Source: Janibacter corallicola NBRC 107790 (lineage in GTDB: Bacteria > Actinomycetota > Actinomycetes > Actinomycetales > Dermatophilaceae). From it: a stretch of 64,000 bases of DNA. Shown here one piece after another: positions 59,069 through 64,000 of this stretch. The position numbers were made by a program, and so were the translations under genes. Positions within the stretch are counted from its first letter, which is position 1; every line of letters begins with the position of its first letter. The notes below the pieces were generated by a model. It ran no database searches and was not told where the DNA came from. It saw only the letters and a list, made by a program, of their open reading frames with translations. The stretch spans positions 62,001-126,000 of the forward strand of contig NZ_BCSR01000004.1 in NCBI RefSeq assembly GCF_001570965.1, written 5' to 3'.

Positions 59069-59713
59069 ATGGACACGCCATCTGCGGACCGGGGCGAAGT
59101 GCGGCAGCCGCCTGCGGCGGCATGGGCCATCTTCGAGGAGGAGGTCCTCGGTGCGCCGTGGGGGTCGATCGCCAAGTCGGAGCTGGAGTTCAAGGTCTTC
59201 CGGCTGCTCATGGCCACCGGCTCGCTGGACGCCACGGCCGGTGACGGTCAGATCGCCGCACGGCTCAAGGTCCCGGTCTCACGAGTGCGCACCCTGCGCT
59301 ACCGCCTGGACCAGGAGTCGATCGGGGACGACTACCTCGCAGCCGTCATCAAATCCTTTGAAGTGCACCGGACCGAGCCGTCCACGGATGTGCACCTGGC
59401 CATCGACTCGCGGTACCTGCGGGAGCGCTTCGTCGAACGGCTGCGGGCGGAGCGGATCGCCGTGCGCCGTGAGCTGGCCGGTGAGCTGCTCCGTTTGGAG
59501 CTGACCGACCTCGTCTCCTTCGTCCTCATGGCCGACGACGTGCCACCTGCTGACCGGCAGGCCCTCATCGGCGATCTCGTGCCCGCGTGGCGTGAGCGCG
59601 AGGGATCGGCGTGGGAGACGTCCGTGCGCTCCGCCTCCGCGGTGCTCTCGGCCGCGTCCGACGCGCAGGACCTGGCCAAGGGGCTCCTCGCCGTGCTGGA
59701 CAAGGCCTTCTGA
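59069..59713 (+). CDS. Uncharacterised protein
   Basis: Soluble protein of 214 residues that I do not recognise. Residues about 60-85 (DGQIAARLKVPVSRVRTLRY) look like a DNA-binding helical segment that recognises a promoter-like or replication site, followed by charged helices (RERFVERLRAERIAVRREL) and a mostly alpha-helical C-terminus. The overall alternation resembles small regulatory or phage-related proteins. It lies directly before a 390-base region of palindromes and gene debris, which suggests an accessory location. Function not assigned. Confidence 0.65.
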   Translation: MDTPSADRGEVRQPPAAAWAIFEEEVLGAPWGSIAKSELEFKVFRLLMATGSLDATAGDGQIAARLKVPVSRVRTLRYRLDQESIGDDYLAAVIKSFEVHRTEPSTDVHLAIDSRYLRERFVERLRAERIAVRRELAGELLRLELTDLVSFVLMADDVPPADRQALIGDLVPAWREREGSAWETSVRSASAVLSAASDAQDLAKGLLAVLDKAF

Positions 59714-59762
59714 CGCGAGTGCGCGATCGGTCCCACTGGTGACGTGGTCGACGACGTCGTCA

Positions 59763-59809
59763 TGGCGCGCACGAGGAGGGCAGCCGCCCTACCCTCCTCG
59801 TGCGCGCCA
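59763..59809. repeat. Large perfect hairpin, 18-bp arms
   Basis: TGGCGCGCACGAGGAGGG pairs perfectly with its inverted copy at the other end around an 11-base loop. It lies 50 bases after the stop of the uncharacterised gene and could be its terminator or a boundary of the debris region that follows. Confidence 0.7.
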
Positions 59810-59950
59810 CCCGTGGACCTTCACCCACCAGCAGGCCACCACGAGGCGAAGGGGGTTGCCCGCCGGCGACTACCCCGTCGCCATCGGCGAGGACGTCGTC
59901 GCGTCGGAGCGCAAATCCCTCGCGGACCTCTCCTCCAGCCCCACCAGGGC
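59810..59950 (+). pseudogene. Remnant of an ERCC4-type (XPF-like) nuclease gene
   Basis: About 45 codons in one frame read HPWTFTHQQATTRRRGLPAG, DYPVAIGEDVVASERKSLAD and LSSS. This matches the ERCC4 nuclease domain of actinobacterial proteins, in which QQ-TERRALP-GDYAV precedes the metal-binding V-ERKSLADLVSSL. Here two residues before ERKS are missing, the sequence after LADLSSS diverges at once, and there is no start or further domain on either side. It is therefore a fragment of a lost gene, lying between an 18-bp hairpin and a 100-bp symmetric palindrome. Identification by motif recognition only. Confidence 0.55.
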
Positions 59951-59960
59951 AGGTACTACT

Positions 59961-60060
59961 CGCGGGTACGACGGGCACTCGTCAGGTCGAGCGGACGAAG
60001 AACCCCGGAATTCCGGGGTTCGGCATCGGAGCTCGTCGGTGAGTGCCCGTCGTACCCGCG
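59961..60060. repeat. 100-bp symmetric interrupted palindrome
   Basis: Outer arms of 20 bp (59961-59980 and 60041-60060) are perfect inverted copies. Exactly in the centre (60001-60020) is a perfect 20-base palindrome, AACCCCGGAATTCCGGGGTT. The two 20-base spacers between arms and centre are equal in length but not complementary. The 20-20-20-20-20 layout can form a cruciform. It could be a bidirectional terminator for the ROK gene, a protein-binding array, or the end structure of a lost element. Confidence 0.75.
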
Positions 60061-60105
60061 CGTAACCTGGGGGAAGACGCCCCCGGGAGGAGGGGCCCCC
60101 GCTTC

Positions 60106-61221
60106 TCACCGCTCGGCGATGACGAGCCGGCGCAGCTCCTCGACCGCGTGCGCGCGCACACCCGTGAGCACCGGATCGACCACCTGCGCGGCCCGGATCG
60201 GGACCGGCCGGTCCGACCCGGCGCACTCGCTCGCGACCGCGGCCAGCACGGCGGGGTGGCTCCCCCAGGGACCGCCGAGCAGGACCTCCCGCGGGTCGAG
60301 CAGACCGACGGCCGCGGCGATCACCCCGCCGACCGCGGCGCCGAGGTCCTCCAGCAGCTGCTCGGCCGTGGGGCCCCCGGCGTCCACCCGCTCCAGCAGC
60401 AGCTCGACGTCGACCGCGGTCGAACCAGCCTGCCGCAAGCCCAGCTCGGCGAGGACCCGGGTGAAGGGCATCGCCCTCCCGCCCGGACCGACCGTGACCA
60501 CGTGGGCGACCTCGCCGGCCAGCCCCTGGCCGCCGCGACGCACCTCGCCGTCGCTGACGACCGCCCCGCCGAGCCCCTCACCGAGATGCAGCAGCAGCAC
60601 GTCCCCGGCGGCGGGGGCGGCGGCGAGCTCTGCCCGCGCGGACCAGTTCACGTCGTTGTCGACGAGGACCTGCCCTGCGACGAAGGGGGACAGCACCGCC
60701 ACCGGGTCGAGGTCACCGACGAGGAAAGGCATCTCCGGCAGGTGGACGAGCCGGCCGCTCTCCCGGTCGACCGGGTCGGCGGCGCCGACCACGACGCTGC
60801 GGACCGGCCCCGCGAGGCCGGCGGTCACCCCCTTCGCCACCGTCGTGAGGGCCGTGGCGACGCTCTCCCGACTGGCCCCGGGCGAGAGCGTCTCCTCCGC
60901 ACGGGCCACCACGTCGCCGAAGGGGTCCACGGCCTCGGCGACCACCGCTGCGGGGTCGATGGTGACGGCAAGGGCGTGGCCGCACTCCGGGGAGAGCGAG
61001 TAGTAGGTCCCGACCCGACCACGACCGGTGGTGCGTTCGCCGGTGTCGCGCAGCAGGCCCGCCTCGGTCAGTCGGCGCACGCTCTCCGAGGCGGTCGGCT
61101 TGGACAGCCCGGTCTCGACGGCCAGCTCGGCGCGGGTGTGGGCCCCGCCGACCATGACGGCACGCAGGACGGTCTCGTCGGTCACCGAGCGCAGCAGCTC
61201 CGGGGAAGGTCGGGTGGGCAC
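60106..61221 (-). CDS. ROK-family transcriptional regulator
   Basis: Regulator of 371 residues: N-terminal winged helix (AHTRAELAVETGLSKPTASE SVRR, in two parts), then a ROK sugar-kinase-like domain (LHLGEGLGGAVVSDG; DPREVLLGGPWGSHP). The ATP-site pattern is degenerate and the zinc Cys cluster of true NagC/Mlc kinases is missing, so it should be a ligand-responsive repressor. A GTG start is used. It is divergent from the DUF1479 gene and symporter, which it probably controls through the repeat at 61269-61279. Confidence 0.88.
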   Translation of the reverse strand: MPTRPSPELLRSVTDETVLRAVMVGGAHTRAELAVETGLSKPTASESVRRLTEAGLLRDTGERTTGRGRVGTYYSLSPECGHALAVTIDPAAVVAEAVDPFGDVVARAEETLSPGASRESVATALTTVAKGVTAGLAGPVRSVVVGAADPVDRESGRLVHLPEMPFLVGDLDPVAVLSPFVAGQVLVDNDVNWSARAELAAAPAAGDVLLLHLGEGLGGAVVSDGEVRRGGQGLAGEVAHVVTVGPGGRAMPFTRVLAELGLRQAGSTAVDVELLLERVDAGGPTAEQLLEDLGAAVGGVIAAAVGLLDPREVLLGGPWGSHPAVLAAVASECAGSDRPVPIRAAQVVDPVLTGVRAHAVEELRRLVIAER

Positions 61222-61307
61222 GCGGTCATTCAGTCAGGACTCTTGCCCAAAGGTCAAGGCGCTGCTACCTTGATTCAAGTTAAGGACATTGACCAAAGGA
61301 GTTCGGC
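61222..61307. promoter_or_regulatory. Divergent ROK / DUF1479 promoter with operator
   Basis: 86 bases, AT-richer than the flanks. A palindrome CTTGA-T-TCAAG lies at 61269-61279, bracketed by related GCCCAAAGGTCAAGG and TTGACCAAAGG segments. This is the likely site for autoregulation by the ROK repressor. GGAG at about 61297-61300 serves the GTG start downstream. Confidence 0.6.
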
Positions 61308-62600
61308 GTGACCACCACCGCGAGCCGGCAGACCCTGCCCGCCCTGCCGCACTGGCAGACCGAGCCGGCGGACCTGGCCGCAGCGATCCGCGAGATCAAG
61401 CCGGCGCTCCGGGAGCGCATCGAGGCCTCGGGCCGCAGCGTCGAAGAGGCCTTCGCCGCCGTCGAGTCCCGTGTGCTCCCCCGGGTGCGTGAGGTGGTCG
61501 CCGCCCGCGAGGCCGGCGAGCCGGTCTGGCCCACGATCGACTACGACGACATCGCCGCCGGGACCGTCACCGACGAGCAGCGCGAGCTGGTCTCCCGCCG
61601 CGGCTGCCTCGTCGTGCGGGGCCACTTCGAGCGCGAGCAGGCGCTGGCCTGGGACGCGGGCGTCGTCGACTACGTCGAGCGCAACTCCTTCTTCGAGAAC
61701 TACCGCGGCCCCGGCGACGACTTCTTCGGCAGCGTCGGCTCGACGCCGGAGATCTACCCCATCTACTGGTCCGGGCCGCAGATGGAGGCCCGCCAGAGCG
61801 ATCGGATGGCGCGGGTCCAGTCCTTCCTCAACTCCTTCTGGCGCCACGAGTCCGAGGGCCGGCAGTGGTTCGACCCCGAGCGCGACGCGCTCTACCCCGA
61901 CCGCATCCGGCGTCGCCCCCCGGGCACCGACTCCGGCGGGCTCGGCACCCACTCCGATCCGGGCACCCTCGACCTGTGGATGACCTCGGAGTACCAGCAG
62001 GCCTTCCGGCACCTCTTCGACGGGGACGTCGAGGCCTACGACCCCTGGGACGCCGCGCACCGCACCACCGGTCCGCAGTACCCGGGTTCCACGATGTGCT
62101 CGGCCTTCCGGACCTTCCAGGGCTGGACCGCGCTCTCGGACATGGACCACGACCAGGGCGTGCTGCACACCGTGCCCGTCCCGGAGGTCATGGCCTACCT
62201 CATGCTGCGCCCGCTCCTGCACGACGTGCCCGAGGACGAGATGTGCGGCGTGACGACCGGGCAGGTCTTCCCCGCGAGCGAGCGCTGGCACGCTGACGTC
62301 CTCGAGGCCCTGACCGGCATCCCCGACGTGCGCGCCGGTGACTCGGTCTGGTGGCACTGCGACATGATCCACAGCGTCGCGCCCGTCACCGACCAGCGCG
62401 GCTGGGGCAACGTCATGTACATCCCCGCCGCGCCGTGGTGCCCGCGCAACGAGCGCTACGCGGAGTCGGTGCGCGAGGCCTTCCTCACCGGGTCCAGCCC
62501 GTCGGACTTCCCGGCGGAGCACTACGAGCGGGACTGGAGCGGTCGCTTCACCCGCGAGTCGCTCAACGAGACCGGGCGGCGGGGCCTCGACCTCGCCTGA
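61308..62600 (+). CDS. DUF1479 (YbiU-like) protein, probable Fe/2-oxoglutarate dioxygenase
   Basis: Protein of 430 residues of the DUF1479/YbiU family: GTHSDPGTLDLWM provides a His-x-Asp pair and WWHCDMIHSVAPV the distal His, consistent with the 2-His-1-carboxylate iron site of 2-oxoglutarate oxygenases. Other conserved parts are FGSVGSTPEIYPIYWS and NVMYIPAAPWCPRNERYA. The natural substrate is unknown. The GTG start follows AAAGGAG. Cotranscription with the following symporter under ROK control suggests oxidation of an imported sugar-like or nucleoside-like compound (inference). Confidence 0.85.
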   Translation: MTTTASRQTLPALPHWQTEPADLAAAIREIKPALRERIEASGRSVEEAFAAVESRVLPRVREVVAAREAGEPVWPTIDYDDIAAGTVTDEQRELVSRRGCLVVRGHFEREQALAWDAGVVDYVERNSFFENYRGPGDDFFGSVGSTPEIYPIYWSGPQMEARQSDRMARVQSFLNSFWRHESEGRQWFDPERDALYPDRIRRRPPGTDSGGLGTHSDPGTLDLWMTSEYQQAFRHLFDGDVEAYDPWDAAHRTTGPQYPGSTMCSAFRTFQGWTALSDMDHDQGVLHTVPVPEVMAYLMLRPLLHDVPEDEMCGVTTGQVFPASERWHADVLEALTGIPDVRAGDSVWWHCDMIHSVAPVTDQRGWGNVMYIPAAPWCPRNERYAESVREAFLTGSSPSDFPAEHYERDWSGRFTRESLNETGRRGLDLA

Positions 62601-62717
62601 GCCTGCTCCCCCTCGGGGCCCCCTTCGCAACACCGGGACGGCGTCCACCCACGAGCCCCGTTGTGGGAGTAACGTTCGGAGGTCACAAACGATCTGCTCC
62701 CGGGAAGGGATGAGCAC

Positions 62718-64000
62718 ATGATCATGGAGGCGAGCACACTGCGGCTCGACGCCAGCTGGGTGGACTACCTGCTGATCGCGATCTACTTCGCGTTCGTCCT
62801 GTCCATCGGCCTCGTCGCCCGCCGGTCGGTCTCGACCAGCCTGGACTTCTTCCTCTCGGGGCGATCCCTTCCCGCGTGGGTGACGGGTCTGGCCTTCATC
62901 TCGGCGAACCTCGGTGCCGTCGAGATCATGGGGATGTCCGCCTCCGGCGCGGACTTGGGCATGCCGACCTTCCACTACTACTGGATCGGCGCGATCCCGG
63001 CGATGCTCTTCCTCGCCGTGGTGATGATGCCCTTCTACTACGGCTCGAAGGTCCGCTCGGTCCCGGAGTTCATGCTCCGCCGTTTCGGACCCGGCGCGCA
63101 CCTGGTGAACTCCATCAGCTTCGCCATCGCGCAGGTGCTCATCGCGGGCGTGAACCTCTACCTGCTCGCGACGATCATCAACACCGTCCTCGGCTGGCCG
63201 ATCCTCGTCTCGACCGTCGTCGCGGCCGTCGTCGTCCTCTCCTACATCACCCTCGGCGGACTGTCGGCGGCGATCTACAACGAGGTGCTGCAGTTCTTCG
63301 TCATCGTCGCCGCGCTGACCCCGCTGACCGTCCTCGCGCTGAACAAGGTCGGGGGCTGGGACGGCCTCACGGCGAAGATGACCGCCGCCGGGAACGAGGG
63401 ACAGCTCAGCTCCTGGCCGGGCACCTCGCTCACGCAGTTCGACTCCCCCGTCTGGTCCGTCGTCGGGATCATCTTCGGGCTCGGCTTCGTGCTCTCCTTC
63501 GGCTACTGGACGACGAACTTCGTCGAGGTCCAGCGGGCCATGGCGAGCAAGGACATGAACGCCGCCCGCCGGGCGCCGATCATCGGTTCCTTCCCCAAGA
63601 TGTTCATCCCCTTCGTCATCATCCTGCCCGGCATGATCGCCGCGGTGATCGTGCCGGAGCTCTCGAAGTACAAGGCCAACGGCGGCACCGGCGGCAACGT
63701 CACGTACAACGACTCGCTGCTGCTGCTCATGCGCGACCTGCTGCCCAACGGCCTGCTCGGCGTCGCGATCGCCGGTCTCATGGCAGCCTTCATGGCGGGC
63801 ATGGCAGCGAACATCTCGGCCTTCAACACCGTGATGAGTTACGACATCTGGCAGACCTACGTGCAGAAGGACAAGCCGGACGAGTACTACACGTCCTTCG
63901 GGCGGTGGGCCACGGTGGTGGCGACGGTCATCGCCATCGGGACCTCGCTCTTCGCGGGTCAGTACAGCAACATCATGGACTACCTGCAGACCCTCTTCGG
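62718..64000 (+). CDS. Sodium:solute symporter, SSS family (3' end outside window)
   Basis: Membrane transporter with at least 427 codons; the gene runs past the window end. It has ten or more hydrophobic helices and SSS landmarks: YFAFVLSIGLVARRSVSTSL, FFLSGRSLPAWVTGLAFISA, TLGGLSAAIYNEVLQFFVIV and GFVLSFGYWTTNFVEVQRAM. It is closest in style to sodium/glucose-galactose (SglT) members. The ATG giving MIMEASTL has GGAAGGG upstream. Position behind the ROK-controlled DUF1479 gene suggests uptake of the same substrate. Confidence 0.9.
   Translation, partial: MIMEASTLRLDASWVDYLLIAIYFAFVLSIGLVARRSVSTSLDFFLSGRSLPAWVTGLAFISANLGAVEIMGMSASGADLGMPTFHYYWIGAIPAMLFLAVVMMPFYYGSKVRSVPEFMLRRFGPGAHLVNSISFAIAQVLIAGVNLYLLATIINTVLGWPILVSTVVAAVVVLSYITLGGLSAAIYNEVLQFFVIVAALTPLTVLALNKVGGWDGLTAKMTAAGNEGQLSSWPGTSLTQFDSPVWSVVGIIFGLGFVLSFGYWTTNFVEVQRAMASKDMNAARRAPIIGSFPKMFIPFVIILPGMIAAVIVPELSKYKANGGTGGNVTYNDSLLLLMRDLLPNGLLGVAIAGLMAAFMAGMAANISAFNTVMSYDIWQTYVQKDKPDEYYTSFGRWATVVATVIAIGTSLFAGQYSNIMDYLQTLF

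Larger units (their letters stand above)
1042..62627. repeat. Dispersed nonamer CGAAGGGGG, about 36 copies
   Basis: The nonamer or its complement CCCCCTTCG occurs throughout. Plus-strand copies start at 1042, 1953, 18360, 21239, 26628, 28530, 32117, 38973, 44323, 45834, 46128, 48453, 51971, 57519, 58301, 59847 and 60681. Complement copies start at 2391, 5767, 7301, 10268, 12413, 19031, 20114, 21222, 22227, 26867, 26953, 28562, 31821, 35372, 38699, 50698, 53714, 60828 and 62619. Counted by eye, so the total may be off by a few. About a third are intergenic. Confidence 0.8.

Noticed and set aside
59763-60060. CRISPR array or tRNA-like gene
   Set aside because: The repeats are inverted and non-identical in size with no regular spacers, and there is no cloverleaf or cas gene.
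1-64000. Prophage, integrative element or genomic island
   Set aside because: No integrase, transposase, att-like direct repeats or phage structural genes were seen; the accessory character of the iac locus rests on content only.

Overview
The window looks like chromosomal DNA of a high-GC Gram-positive (Actinomycetota, plausibly a Micrococcales lineage). The grounds are the very high GC of coding and non-coding DNA, frequent GTG/TTG starts, ATGA-type gene overlaps, two c-di-AMP (ydaO-type) riboswitches in front of NlpC/P60 wall hydrolases, a mycothiol-type metal-binding protein, a prokaryotic metallothionein, and an Aquifex-type aconitase. No rRNA, tRNA, integrase, transposase or CRISPR array was seen. 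The organism assignment is inference.

Layout. 1-1.9 kb: a glutaminase (cut by the window edge) and a MerR regulator. 1.97-12.3 kb: a complete set of homologues of the indole-3-acetic acid (auxin) catabolic iac genes. iacA, iacB, iacC, iacD, iacE and iacF form a minus-strand operon. iacH and iacI run on the plus strand and overlap a FixJ/LuxR response regulator. A flavin reductase (iacG-like) fused to an IclR-like domain is divergent from iacH. A PAS/PAS histidine kinase lies at the far end, divergent from iacA, so a two-component system brackets the catabolic genes. 12.4-18.1 kb: a collinear minus-strand run of opine-dehydrogenase-like, hydroxyacyl-CoA-dehydrogenase-like, TRAP transporter (P, Q, M) and SnoaL-like genes, whose substrate is unknown.

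18.4-23.8 kb: a lipoprotein, a secreted endonuclease I, a zinc alcohol dehydrogenase, a secreted DUF5602-like protein with a structured leader, and an AtoE-type permease. 24.0-28.6 kb: two riboswitch/peptidoglycan-hydrolase units with strong terminators, separated by a glucose-6-phosphate dehydrogenase and a Nudix hydrolase. 28.6-31.4 kb: a DUF2269 membrane protein, a NarL-type two-component system and a SHOCT protein. 31.5-35.2 kb: a CsoR-type operator, then copZ, copA, a TusA-like gene and a small alarmone synthetase; the last three overlap one another.

35.2-41.9 kb: small redox and regulatory genes, including tandem DUF4383 membrane proteins and a ferredoxin/hemerythrin pair. 42-58.7 kb: mostly plus-strand metabolism (ctaD, acyl-CoA ligase, disulfide oxidoreductase, aconitase, DJ-1-like, OsmC, ilvD, ankyrin, DMT exporter, quinone oxidoreductase, metallophosphoesterase, metallothionein, formaldehyde-dehydrogenase-like). 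Three of these genes (ctaD, the quinone oxidoreductase, the phosphoesterase) carry single-base frameshifts with conserved sequence on both sides, which suggests sequencing indels or very recent decay. 58.7-64 kb: a cupin, an unknown protein, a region of large palindromes around an ERCC4-nuclease remnant, and a ROK regulator divergent from a DUF1479 gene followed by a sodium:solute symporter cut by the window end.

Two signals cut across the gene map. One is the auxin-degradation locus with its non-canonical regulation and neighbouring transporter operon. The other is a dispersed nonamer, CGAAGGGGG, found about 36 times on both strands, where roughly two copies are expected by composition.
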